In this document: positions 11,001 to 23,223 of the stretch, piece by piece
Layout of the letters: each line of letters opens with the position of its first letter
Position numbering within the stretch: the stretch's first letter is position 1
Assembly (NCBI RefSeq): GCF_036898095.1
Contig: NC_090731.1
Span: 150,352,402-150,416,401, forward strand
DNA length: 64,000 nucleotides
Source of the DNA: Palaemon carinicauda
Taxonomy: Eukaryota; Arthropoda; Malacostraca; Decapoda; Palaemonidae
Reading direction: 5' to 3'
Notes under the pieces: generated by a model
Told to the model about the DNA's origin: nothing
The model's database searches: none
Seen by the model: only the letters and a program-made list of their open reading frames with translations
Position numbers and translations under genes: made by a program

Positions 11001-13471
11001 CCTGCTCCTTCAGGATCGGCTTCATTTTCCAAAAGACTCTGGGACGACCGACTGATCCTAACAGTCTTGAGCTCTTTCAAGACATCTCCTCGAGTTACTA
11101 AGGTCCAAAGATTGGAATAAATTTCATGATACCAGACTACTGTATCGAATTTGAGGCATCCACAGACATGGTCATTTGACTGCAGAAGCTCCTGCAGGTT
11201 TGTCAAGCCCCCATTAGTCTCCATCAAATCCAACCCCTTCAGGAATAGTCAGACTCCAGGTGTTTCAGCACCATGGATCTTCTTTTTCTCTGGTTCTCTA
11301 CGAGATCCGAACTAAAAACGGTCCTGGTAATGAGGTTGTCAGACGAGAATATCATCCAGGGAGTCGACCTCCTCGTTTATTCTGGATTTGATGCTTCCTA
11401 CAGATGCATTAAAGAAAGCAGGTGAAGCCACATACGGTACCTCACGTCCTCAGGACTAGGGTCAGAGCACAAATGGTCCCACTCTCTCAAATCTCCTTGA
11501 ATTGCAATCTTATCTTCTTTTGGGAAGAATTTCCTATAATGACGGCAGAGCTTTATGGGAAATACTTCCCTCACCAGTTTGGTCTCCTGTAACGGAGGAT
11601 TCCGAGTACATGATTTGAAATTATCCAATCCCCCCTTCTGTGGGAGACTCCCTTCTTCAACTTCTGTTCAGAGGTCTTCCTACTTTCGAGAGGGACTGCA
11701 GATAACAATGACAGGCATTAATCTCTTCTTCCTGCAGGAAAAAGACTTCTTTCACCTGCAGGCTCCTTTTGTGCGATTCTTCCAAGGATAAATGGCTTCT
11801 CTTATCCCGGGTAGTCTTGTCTTGTTAAAAGATTCGACTAGCCCATCAGTCTTGCCTAGCTAGCAAGACTCAACTCACTTAACAGACGCATCACGCGCAG
11901 TGATATGTATGCAACTCACAGTGGAGAACCCATAGAGAACTTTCCTTATGACACGATCTACTTGGACCACCACAGGTGAACATTTCTCACATAGCGTATC
12001 TTTTTTGCGACCCCATGCCTGGAAACTATTAAGCTCCTCCTCTCTCAAAGAGTACAACCCTTTTTGCAACAAGTTGCGAAGAGGATGTCTAGATACCAAA
12101 GTTTTTTTTTTGGCTTCGGTTAGGGAACTTTTTTTCTGTGGTGGGGATCATGTATGGTTTGTCTCTTCTCTTGAGGACACCATTCCTGGAATAGTTCCTC
12201 AATTTTCCATCAGGAGGAAGGCTGCTCCTCATCTCAGGCAATGGGAGGCCACTGCTCGTTCCTTGAGCATCTCCTTCGGACCGAAAGGTTAAACCTTTCT
12301 TACATGTCACCATTGTTGCTCTTCATCCAGAGTTCAAGCCTACATACCTGCAGTCGGGTGATAAAACGCATTCACGAGGCATGGTTTGCTTCCTTCTGTC
12401 CTGGGTGTGGTCCCCAATGACTGAGGACCTCTAGATCTTCACCTGATCCTGAGGATGAGTCTCCCCCGGTGTTACCTGAGGCCAAGAGAGTAGGCGTACC
12501 CTATGGGTTGCCTTTAACATATCTCACTCACGATGAGGAACTGAATAATATCTGACTTCTTTCCAGACAACTCGGACCCCAGGTTCAAGCCCTTCGGTCT
12601 GAAAGTCATTCATAGTATGATCATTGGTCTTCACCAACAACGATTACGCCAGTGATTAACTGAGGTTCTATCTTGAGGAAGATACAATAGCTCGCCCCGA
12701 GGGTTCGGCACGATTTGCCAACACTGGGAAGGTCAAAGGAGGCTCACCAAGAACACGTTCTTGACTTGGATCTACAAGGTCATGGAGCGGACATTAAATC
12801 CTTATCCCTCTCCTTATAGAGGTGACCTAGAGCTCATAATATTAAGGGTAGGAATACGCCCCTAACGTTTACGAACAGCTACTATTACGCAGGCCATGCC
12901 ATTGGTGGGTTGGAAGTGCTAATGACCTTCATCTCCCACTTCCACTTCCTGCAAGATGTGACCTACAGGATATGGAGATGCTCTCCATTGTCTTTGTGTT
13001 GACTACACAATAAATGGTTTATAATGTCTTGAGCTCCTTGATGGACAAGTAGCAGATGGAGAGGGCAAAGTTAACCAGAGATAAGGCTGGGATGATTGAC
13101 AAAGAATAACTGGGTCTTTTTTTCTTTCATCTTTGCCCCCCTACATTGCTCTGCAAAGCTGACCTCCACTGTCTGCAGGTATAACCTTTCCCTTGTGTAA
13201 CCTGGTATAGATAGATATACTTGTTGCATCCCCATACCCCCTGGCGAGGTGGGATTTGGTAATGTCTCTGGTTAATTTTAAGATTTCTACATCTCTAAGA
13301 TTGTCTAGCATCACACATAAACCAAAATGCTCAGGCCGCTAACTGTGCTTTGCACGTATAATTTAGTGACGTGTCAGGGTTTCTCTCTGTTACGTGCAGA
13401 GCACGTACAGGAAAATCCTAGGTCAAAGACCAGCCAGTTGGTTCAGCCTTCCACCCTCCTAAGGGGTGAGT

Positions 13472-13801
13472 CATCTCTATTAAATAGCTTAAGGTTTGTA
13501 TGTGTGTCAGAATAAATGACAAATTTGGAAGTAATTTGTATTTTTTCCTAACATGTACCTATCCCCCAAGAATTCAAGCCTGCAATAAAACGTGACTAGA
13601 CAACACAGGTGTGTGTGTGTGAGTGGAGTGACTGGCTACTCCGGCTACCCCAACTAACCCCCTACTAACTTACGGTGAGGTAGTTCTACCTTGCTAAAAG
13701 TGTTATGGCTAGTTTCAGCTTTGTCAAAAGTATAATCCTTATTAAATAGCTCCAGGTTTGTATATGTTAGAGAAAATACAAGTTACTTCTAATTTTGTCA
13801 T
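13472..13801 (+). repeat. Internal complementary region and right inverted repeat of D
   Basis: Bases 13516-13560 ('atgacaaatttggaagtaat' then 'ttgtattttttcctaacatg') are the near reverse complement of the right end at 13752-13801. Bases 13483-13512 ('taaatagcttaaggtttgta' then 'tgtgtgtcag') are the near reverse complement of the left end at 7155-7190. This is the DIRS internal complementary layout. Confidence 0.65.
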
Positions 13802-14935
13802 ATTGTAATATTGATCATATCTTATCATGCCAATGTCGAATCCGCAGGTGGGCATTGTTATTTGCCTCTCTGATCTCTTTATCTGAGCAATGAGGGCCAA
13901 GTGAGCACCCTTATAGGATAAGTTCAATTGTTTGTGGCTTTGCCTCACAGGGGGATTCAGGGTTGGTGGGTAATCCCATTTGTGGCAGTGATCTCCAGTT
14001 TTGCCCACTATTACCATTGGTCTGTTTAGGGTTATTCAGTCCTTCCAGGTAAGGATTGTTTTACTGGGCAGGTTTTGTTTGGGCTGGACACGCCTTGTTG
14101 GATGGCCATCGGTCACTTTCCTATCACTTTCTAGCCTATGAGCAGCTACACGGATTGGTTCTAGTCCATCCACTGTTGCGAAGCTTTTGCGATATTTCAG
14201 TCTTCACCTAGCTTCCTGATGATTTTGGAGTGGATACTTAGGGTCATTAATTTGTTTATGCCTTCCAGTTTTTGCCAATGTTTCTTGTCGGATATAGTGT
14301 GGTGGGATACCAGCTATTTTATATAAAAATGGTAGAGGTGTTGATTTTGGGTACCAATAATAATCCGACAGGACTTATTTAGCTTTGGGTCTACCTTATG
14401 TGCATGGCATGATCTTGCCTACACTGGTGCACAGTACTTTACAGGAGAGTAACAAAGTGCTGGGGCTGTCTGTCTCATGGTCTGTTCTCCAGCTGGTGTT
14501 GGCGAGTTTGCTAAGGAGGTTGCTCTTAGTTGCTACCTTATGTTTGCTTTTGTTTGTGTGGTCTTGAAAGGAGAGCGTTCTGTCAAGGGTGACACCTAAG
14601 AAGACTGGGTAGGGGTGATTTTTCAGTTCTTTGTCACACCATAATTTTGATCTTTAGCTCTCTGTTTGCCGGGTGATTTTTCAGGTGGAAGGGACACACC
14701 TGCGTTTTGTTTGGATTAGCATTGAGATGCCACTTTTTGTATTAGGTGAGGAGGGTAGTCAGGGTGTTTGAACAGTTTTTCTTCGATGGTAGTGAAGGAG
14801 TCGATTGTGTAGAAATGCAAAGGTCATCAGCATATATGTACCTGCGGATGCTCTGGTGCTGCGGCTGGTCATTTGAATGGATGTTAAATAGTATTGGCAC
14901 CAGCATGGCTGTGATATGGAAATGCCAGACCACTT
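13802..14935 (-). mobile_element. Decayed non-LTR retrotransposon (LINE) fragment
   Basis: Read on the minus strand from 14933, a 63-codon frame contains 'LFNIHSNDQP' and 'YIYADDL', the conserved block around the catalytic YADD of a non-LTR reverse transcriptase. Downstream in other frames come 'WHLNANPNKTQVC' and 'LRCHP' pieces typical of the thumb region of Jockey/CR1-type elements, interrupted by stops and frameshifts down to about 13802. It is truncated at both ends: the upstream part of the RT is missing and the 3' end abuts element D. Confidence 0.65.
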
Positions 14936-15850
14936 TACTGCCTTATACCTACGGGAGTATACCCACAGGTCCCTTGACGTCTTTGTGGTTGGTCTTGTGG
15001 TGGCTGCTCAAGTAATGGTGTAGCCAGCCCAGTTCCCACACATGACAGGAAGCATTTTATTTCTGGTAACATATACAGTAGATGTAAGTCTGGAATGAAA
15101 GGTAGAATGACTGGCTCTTCTTCATTTTTCTGGCACCTCTCTTGGGGACAAAATGGTCGAAGCATTGCTTTGCTGGGTCTGAATTGAGGCTGTTAAGTTA
15201 CACTTCTGAACTCCATTCTTTAGAATCCAGAAAAGTATCTCCCCCCCATCCTTCCTAAACCAAGCATATTATTTAGGACTGCAATCCTCTGTGGGGGTAG
15301 GAATCCCACCTTTGACATCATATCAATCTTCTTGGATAGGCCAGGCCCTATCAGCTTATTCCTCCCTATGACAGACAGATAGGAATTTGTTGGTGTCTTA
15401 TCCTTTGCTCCCATAGGGAACCAGGCACATTTATACTCCCAGAAAAGAAAAAGAGACAGCCAGTTTTGGTTCTAGGGGAAATTCGTGAGTCTCCCTAATT
15501 TAAAGGATGAAAGATTTGTATAGTCTTAGGAACAAATAAATTTTTAAAATAATTTGTACTTTTCCTAGCTATACAAACCTGAGTCCCTTAAAGTCAAAAC
15601 TTCCCACCTCAACCACCCTTCTCAGACCTGAGCCAAAGATCGAAAGTGAAGAGCTTCGAATAAAGCAGTTGTGGGGGGGGGGGGGGCGGGGTGATACGTG
15701 TTAGGCTACTCGTCTGTGCTCACCCCGTCTCGTTAACTACCTCATTAACAATTTCAATGCCAGTTTCATCTCTGCTGAAGACATGTTCCCTATTTTAAAG
15801 GACTCCATTTTCCATAGCTAGGAAAAATACAGATTACTTTAAAAAGATTT
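14936..15850 (+). mobile_element. DIRS-type element fragment F2 (3' end)
   Basis: It begins with a block resembling 3460-3700 of F1 and ends with an internal complementary region (15490-15600) and right terminus (15790-15850): 'tttttaaaataatttgtact' then 'tttcctagctatacaaacc' against 'tagctaggaaaaatacagat'. A run of G is at 15672-15687. There is no coding capacity. It belongs to the F group with F1, F3 and F4. Confidence 0.6.
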
Positions 15851-18186
15851 CTTATTAAAAGGGTTGTGTGTAATATCACTATTTTCCATGGTTATATTTT
15901 ACTATTTAGTGGAAGTTTTTAATCAAGGTTGGTCCATAGTTTTAGAAGTCTTTATCAAGGTAGAGAAGAATAGGTGCCGGATGCAAGACGTGTAGACAAG
16001 ATGCACACAATTGAAGGTCATGTGTGTACAGGATCCTTTTAGCCTGCTGCTCTTTCACTATGTGCCTGATCTATTCAAATTTGGCGGCCCAACTTCATAC
16101 GTTTTGTGTTCCAACTTTTCTCGCATATTAAAGAATGAATCATTAGCTCTAATTCTATAGAGCCTTGAAATTTAAGACACTTTTATTCTCATCCTAAATA
16201 ATGATAATAATAGTAATGTGTGGATTCAAATTCACAGATGTAAGAAATCCTTCTCTGGTATTGAATGGCATTGCTATTATTTTGAAAATGTTTCACTAAT
16301 TCAGTATTCTATGAATAATTAAAGTATAGATTTTTATGCAGTAGAAAAGTATTTTATTTCAGGAAGCACCAGCATGCAGTATTATATCACTAACAATTTG
16401 TATCCATGTAAATAAGAATACAGGTACTTCAAGTATTCAGCATGGTATGCCATGGACTGTGGCGGTCTTCAAAACTATATTGGACTCCCTAGCTACTCTT
16501 AACTTATTGATGTTTGGTGGAAAACATGATCACCCATATAAGGTCATTTATTTTTACAGTATATATGATACACAGTAGTCAGAATGTAGTCAGTAAAGGA
16601 TTATGCCAGACATAGCAAAAGTGAGATGTCTATTCTTTTTTACTTGGCATCCACTACTCGAGAACTTTCTAAAGATAATTGAATGTAGTTTTTCCAAACA
16701 TCCATTAGTCTAGCATGAAGTAGTATGCACTAATATTTTCTTATGCTTGTGCAACCCTTATACATTTAGTTATCATTGCACTAAAAATTTAAGTTCGGTT
16801 TTTAATAGAAATCCAAAAGTGCTAGAAATTATGGCAAAGAACAGAGATTACCATCTTTTAGAGTAAAGGCAATTTATGCTGTTACGTAATTTTATATGGC
16901 TCACAGGTATTGTGTGGTACCAAGTTTGATAAGCTTTGGTGGTTCTTTATTTGGGTTATGCTTACAGTGTTGTATGAATAGCTCATTGTTTTTTTATTAA
17001 TGGTTTATAGTGTTTTCTTGGCTCTTTAGCTGTATTGTTTTTCTTCTTCTCTGTTCCTTCCTGTCTCTTGGAGTATTTATTCCTCTTCTTATTTGTAGTA
17101 AATTCAGGTTAATTTTTTTTTTGTGAGATTCCAAACGTTCTGGATTACATTTACTCGCAGTGAGTTTCATATATGTAAAGGAAGTTAGATTGCTTTGTGG
17201 AATGGCCATATAGCTTTGTCAAGTTGCAGGTTCCAAAAATAATGGGTTTACATAATTTTTTTTCATTGTGTTATCCTCAGAGAAATTTGCTGTACAGGTT
17301 TTGTTTGAGTCTCCCAGGTTCCAGAAAATTCTTTTTAGCACTTGCTATGGTTGAATTTAGAGTGAAGCATGGAAAACTTTGCTGTTGGTGATATATCAGT
17401 CACTGTAGAAAGGATTGCATGTACATCTTCCAAATTCAAAGATAGTGGTGTGATAGCCCACCAGAGCTAAATGAATTATTAACCACCTCTGGTATCACCA
17501 TAGTAGTTTTTCAGTATCGGTTGATATACCTGTACTTTCTTTGCTCTTAGGAGATGAAGTTGCATTTAAAATAAGGGTGTTTATGTTGCTAAGTCCTAGA
17601 CTTCTTTTGAAACTTATAGAATTGTTTTATTGGCATCATTATCTTGTAATCTACATTCATATTCCAACTTAGATTTTGTTTATTCTATTTGCCAGGGAGT
17701 CTTGAAGTACATTTTCAAATGAGCCGAGTAACCTGATTTAGGTATTTTAATTCAACAAACTAAATTTGAGATTGAAAATTTTTTAATGTAGATTTTTTTC
17801 TGAAAGACCTCAATTTCACAATTGATAATATTTATTAAATTTTTACTTGAAAATCATACAAAAGGATTGTTACATGATCTTTGTTTTTCAAGGAAAGCAA
17901 GGAAATTACAGTATGGTATTACACAATTAAACCAGAAGATTTGTAGTTGGTAATGTTATTAAGAAATCATATACCCATATAGAAGCCACTCTAGACTTGA
18001 AGACTTTTTCCTTTCTTTGTGCCTACAGTACTTAGAGCCTACAAAACTTAATATTAATATTACAGAAAGTGTTCTAACATCCAAACATGGTGATCTTTGC
18101 ACTTTGCTTCATTTCTAGAAGTGTTGATGCACTCTTAGAGAATCAGTTTAATACATAGCTTACTAATAAGCACTTGCATTTTGTAG
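15851..18186 (+). other. Remainder of Rab27 intron 2
   Basis: AT-rich, with no frame longer than about 70 codons and no repeat I can match elsewhere in the window. It ends with a 'ttttgtag' acceptor at 18186. Confidence 0.7.
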
Positions 18187-18301
18187 GTTTCGTAGCTTAA
18201 CCACAGCATTTTATCGGGATGCCATGGGCTTCCTTCTCCTGTTTGATTTGACTAATGAACAGTCATTCCTCGATATTAGAAGCTGGTTGGAACAACTCAA
18301 G
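18187..18301 (+). CDS. Rab27: Rab27 exon 3: switch II and core strands
   Basis: Last base of codon 77 through residue 115. It encodes [27 protein letters not shown] and a 'SWLEQLK' helix end, all close to vertebrate Rab27. It starts after 'tgtag' at 18186 and ends on a complete Lys codon at the donor 'gtagga'. Confidence 0.95.
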
Positions 18302-21014
18302 GTAGGATGAGGATGCATTTAATGTGTGCTGTCAAATGTTTGTGATACTGTGTAATATTATCTTGTCCAAAATACGTAAGAAATATGTTGCTTTGCCATT
18401 TTCCTGTGACTGTGAAGTGGAATTTTGGTTATATGTAGTAATTTCTTTATTTATGCAGGGATGCTTCTGTCTCCTCAGTAAAAGACGCTCCTGTCTACAT
18501 ATACTTGCTTACTCTGAGAGGTTAGGTATTGAAACAGGAAATCAGAATTACTTTACAGTATATTAACCACTTTTTATGCGTACAGTACGTGTTTAGCTAT
18601 TACACTTAATTTTTTCTTGTAATGACTTCTTTCTTCTTGTTACAGGACATACATAATCCCATCAACTCATCTTAATACTGTACTAAGCATAACCTTCTTA
18701 ATGGATTTTTGGTTTTTTGTTTACAAAGATTTTGTAGTCTTTAATGGAGTTGGCTTATTAATGGTAGTTAACTGATACACCAAGTATATTGTCTCCAAAT
18801 CAAGTTGGTTATGTTGACAGAAGGTGGTCTAGGTTATTTATATTGTGTGAGGAGAATAAACTAATGGTATGGGGTTAGAATTAATAGGAATTTAGTCAAA
18901 GCCAATGTACCTGAGGCTAGTAGTAGTAGTAGTATAATACTCAAGAGAAGGATTAAACTGAACACAGGTACTTAGTAATGTTTGAGAATGCAGAGGCACA
19001 AAAAAAGATGTGCACTGTGTGGCGACAAATCAAAGATTGAAAATTGAGGCCTGTTGATGATGTAGGTGCATTGGCGAGAACTGCAATGATGGTTCTTTGA
19101 AGCATGAAATATAGACTTCTCCTGGTCAAAAAATGCAACAATCTGAATTTCTAAAATTCCAAACAGAGGTCATGAGTCACACCTCTTAACTGACCATTTG
19201 AGTAACAAAATAGTAGATGTTGAAAAGGTAATGGTCCATAGTTTATACAATTGTTTCTGTTAAATGTGAGATTTTCAGAGCTATCTGCATTATATTTTGG
19301 GTATTGATATTAAGCTGATGTTGATGTTAACTCTATTTCTTTTTATTATTTCTGTTTATTATCATTTGTTCTTTGCTTAAAATGGCTTCTATTAAACATT
19401 TTAACTCCACCTACTGTGAAAATAACCTTCCTTGAAATCACCCAATTTTCATTTCTAATAGAGCAATCCAGTATTAATGTAAGAATGCATTAGGTAGTTT
19501 TATTTGTGCGGAGTATCCTTTATACCAATACAGTTTCATATGATATAGAAATTCCCTTGAATTACTTCCTGATAAAGATCTAGTATATACAAATTAAGAA
19601 TTTAATTGATAACTCATACCTGTGCTTCCTGTTAGGGGCAGAGGAGCCAAGTTGCTTTATATCAGTACTGTAGGTATTATCCATGAGTAAGACCTCCCTT
19701 CGTGGAAATTCCTGTCTCTAGTCAAATGTTTTAATTTCCCTAACTCTGTTCCATTTTATGTCACATATCCCCACATCTCAGAAAGTGTTATGTCCAGTCA
19801 ACTCTTAAATGAATTTGAAATTAGATGTATCCAAATCCCTTTTTTCCAATGTATAGTTTTCTGATGTTTATTTCCAAATACAGGTACATTATGTGCTGGA
19901 AGTTACATTCTCATAAATTAATGTGATTTCCCTTTAATGTTCCTTTTAAAATTACAAACTTTCTGGACCAGCCCTGTGAAAGTTAAGAATTTTATCTTGG
20001 TGGTTTGGCTGGACTAACTAACTAACTGAAATTTTATCAGACTTGAAACATAAATTGTTTTATAGGATTTTCATTAATAAGTATGTATTGGAAAAACATG
20101 CAAAATAAAAGTGACATCTAGTACAGCATCTGCACAGCCATCATTTTCCTTCAGACGCCTCTATGGAAAATTATGGAAATTTACTGTTAATATTTACCTT
20201 CTGTAGAATACAGTTAAAATTTTTATAGTGGACTATGTTCAACATTTTTCCTACATACCAGTTTTGTCTAATGCCGGTGGTGTTAAAGTCCTATTGGGTA
20301 TATGGAAGTATGGATGGAGTGCTATTGATATGCTATTGTTGAATCATCTAACCAGCTTTGTCATTCAAGTGTCCTTGTTATTCAAGTTGATTTCTATATA
20401 TTTCTTTTGGCTGCATGAGGATTTATGTTCAATGAATTTGACTTGAAAATAGGTTTGTATTTCACAAAAATTAGTTGGTCCTAAAATGGATGAATCATGT
20501 TTCTGCTCAACTTTATTATCATAACCAAAACACAACTAAAACTATTTTAGTTTTAAAGAGCAGGTTCAACTTGAATTTTGAGATTCAGACATTAATAAAA
20601 CATACAATTATATATTACAGTGTACTGTGGAGTACTGTACTGAAGTTGTTTTGATACTTTAAAACTTTTCTGTTACAATATACTGAAAGTTTTTGTGAGA
20701 AAATGGCCCATTAACTCGTGAAAAGAAAGGATTTGAGTTCTAATGGTAGAATGTATAGTGTATGTAGGTATCTCTGTATGAGGATCCTAATTCAAAACAT
20801 TTGATGGGTTTTGCTGTCATTCTGATGACTCAATACTTTTCTAGAATAGCTCTTATGTAGATTGTTTTCCATCCCTTTTTTGCAATCCTAGTTGTAGTTA
20901 TTATTGGAACATATATTTTTAGTAAATTCATAATAGTATAGTGAAATGTAATCATAGACAAATTCCGTACAATTATTTGATTATAGGATACAAAACAGAA
21001 GGTAAAAATTGGTC
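18302..21014 (+). other. Rab27 intron 3, 5' part
   Basis: AT-rich intron with a short AGT run near 18920. No gene, RNA or transposon was recognised. Confidence 0.7.
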
Positions 21015-21193
21015 TTTTTCAATATTAAACTTAGCCGGTGATCATATAAGCTGTCAGCTCTGCTGCCCGACAGAAAAACCTAAGGACAAAATACGCCAGC
21101 GATCGCTATACAGGTAGGGGGTGTACATCAACAGTGCCATCTGTCGCGCAGGTACTCAAGTACTCCAAGTAAACACAGAACCAATTTTCTCTC
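21015..21193 (+). repeat. Left terminal inverted repeat of A
   Basis: It starts 'tttttcaatattaaactta' and runs to 'aaccaattttctc'. It is almost perfectly mirrored at 32087-32245 and contains the palindrome 'gcgatcgc'. The outer end is also mirrored in the internal complementary region near 31960-31983. Confidence 0.85.
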
Positions 21194-21403
21194 TGTCGTG
21201 CCACCGGCAAGACCTACTAAATACGCTGTTGCTTACTGGATTGATTTTCACAGTTTTGGTGAAGTACTCATTTCTGGTTATTAGCTTTCGCTTTGCAGAG
21301 GTTATCTTCAATACTTCCTTGCATTCTTTTATTGAATTTTGGATTACCCTGTATTTGTTGACGACTTGGATAGATTTTGAATTCCCCCTTTGCCTAATTC
21401 AAG

Positions 21404-23223
21404 ATGTCTGACCCTTCTCAAGTCCCCAAATACAGGAAGTGTAGTGCTAGGGACTGTTCAAGGCGTCTTCCGAAGGCCTCTATCGATCCTCACACCATTT
21501 GTTCCAATTGTCGGGGTAAATCCTGTCAATGGGAAGATCGATGTGAGGAATGCGTTGGGCTTTCGGAATTCGATTTTCTCGAATTCCTGAAATATTCACG
21601 TAGGCTAGAGAGAGATAGAGTCAGGAGGAGTTCGTCTCGCTCAGTTGATTTTTCCTCTCCCCATGCCCCACAACCTATTCCTCCCCCTGTAGTGGTTACT
21701 CCTGATCCCCCTTCTAGCACTCAACAACCTTCGATGGCAGATATGATGCGTGCCATCCAGGCTCTGGGTGAGAGAGTCGAGTCATTGGCGAGTGACCGCA
21801 ACCAACTCATGGCAGACGTCAGGGAGTTGAAGGGTAAGAGTACAGTGGGAAGTGAAGTGAGTGGTAGTGCAGTGAAAAGTGTTAGTGTTGCGCATGAGGG
21901 TGCGTCTGTTCGTGCCTGTCGTCCTCCCAGTCCGGGACCTCTTGCAAGCTCCCAAGCCCAGGGGAGAAGCAATGTCGTACGACCAAAGGGTTCGACAGGC
22001 TTTAATCAGCGGACAGACGTTCCCTCCGTGGTTTCGGACGTATCTTGCCAAGATCGCCCCACCCACAAGAAGACGAGAGAGCCCGTACATTCCTCGTCTG
22101 CGGAAGAGGTTTCACGTCAGAAACGATGGACCAAGGTCTCACGGCCTCTCAAACGCAAGGTCCCTTCCGCGGCAGTCCAACGACCCAGGTGTAGCCACTG
22201 GGTCAGTTCGGACTCGCTGCAGTCTTCCGATGACTGCACACCTCCTAAGAGAGGCAAAGTGGTACCGCAACAGGCAGTAACACCGTCTGTTGCCGCACCT
22301 GCTGCTGTAGACCCTAAGTGGTCTTGGCTACAGTCGATGCAGACACAGTTAGCATCTTTTATGCAAGAGTATCGTGCGGAGAAGGTTGACGCTGCACCCG
22401 TTAGCCTACAACCAACCACGGTTGTGCGTCCAGCAGACGCTGAGGCTACCTTCTCGCGCACTCCAGCTCCCATGCGCAGTGTACCCTGCCAGCCGCACGT
22501 TGACGTTCACCGACGCACGGAACCCTCCGTTGACGTTCGCGAGTTACCACAACAACAGGAGGGTGGAGTTAAGTTGCCTTGTTTTGACGCTGTGCGTCAA
22601 CCTCCGCAACCCACTGTGGTTACCGCTACTCGCCCGCAGCAGACTAAACAGTCAGGAGTAGAAGCTTTGCGCACCCACACAGCTATGGTTGTTGCCAGCT
22701 CACAGACTGACCAACAGTTCCATGACGTTGCGTCCAGTGCAGTCACGCATGCACCCGTGCTGCCAGACTCAGCCGACCAGCTGATTCCTACTCCTTTGCC
22801 GCTTTCTCCTCAACATTCAGACGATGGATTCTCTGATGATGACGACGCTGCACATCTTGACGACCCGCACACGGACATCGACAAACCCAAGACCACGCCT
22901 CCCTCCTTGGACTTTAGGAAAGTGCTTGCACTGTTCAAGGATTTATATCCTGACCAGTTTGTGTCTGCAGCACCACGCTCTCCTCCCTCTGAGTTCGCTT
23001 TAGGCACGCAGTCATCCGCACCTGCCTTTACGAAGCTCGTCCTCGCCCGCTCGTCCAAGAGAGCTTTAAGAGTGCTGGGAGATTGGTTGCAGTCCAAAAA
23101 GCAACTTGGGAAGACAGCTTTCATGTTTCCCCCTGCCAAGCTTGCTTCCAGATCTAGCGTCTGGTATGCCACGGGAGAAGTTCTCGGCTTGGGAGTTCCT
23201 GCCTCTGCCCAGGGCGACTTCTC
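21404..23223 (+). pseudogene. DIRS gag, 5' part (copy A, split by insertion)
   Basis: About 607 residues of a gag-like protein, the structural or nucleic-acid-binding protein of DIRS elements. The N-terminal Cys module (residues about 13-50) has the pattern C-x4-C-x14-C-x2-C-x4-C-x5-C-x2-C with a DPHT motif, shared with B and N. The middle is Ser/Pro/Arg-rich and probably disordered. It is colinear with B gag up to 23223, where element N begins. The open frame runs to 23275 only by reading into N. The start MSDPSQVPKYR matches B. Confidence 0.85.

Larger units (their letters stand above)
7151..13801 (+). mobile_element. Large decayed DIRS-type element D
   Basis: The ends are inverted copies: 7165-7280 ('aggattatactttcggc', 'aaagctgaaactagccat') against 13610-13745 ('atggctagtttcagcttt', 'aagtataatccttat'). 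An internal complementary region at 13472-13560 joins the complement of the left end to that of the right end. Inside lie a poly(T) tract (7378-7402), a block of short tandem-like words (8240-9350), a 5S-rRNA-like segment (10219-10271) and a trace of an RT palm motif near 10950. No long frame survives. Its right 600 bp match element E in arrangement ('cataccccctggcgaggtgg' in D, 'cataccctgacgaggtgg' in E), so D and E form one family. Confidence 0.6.
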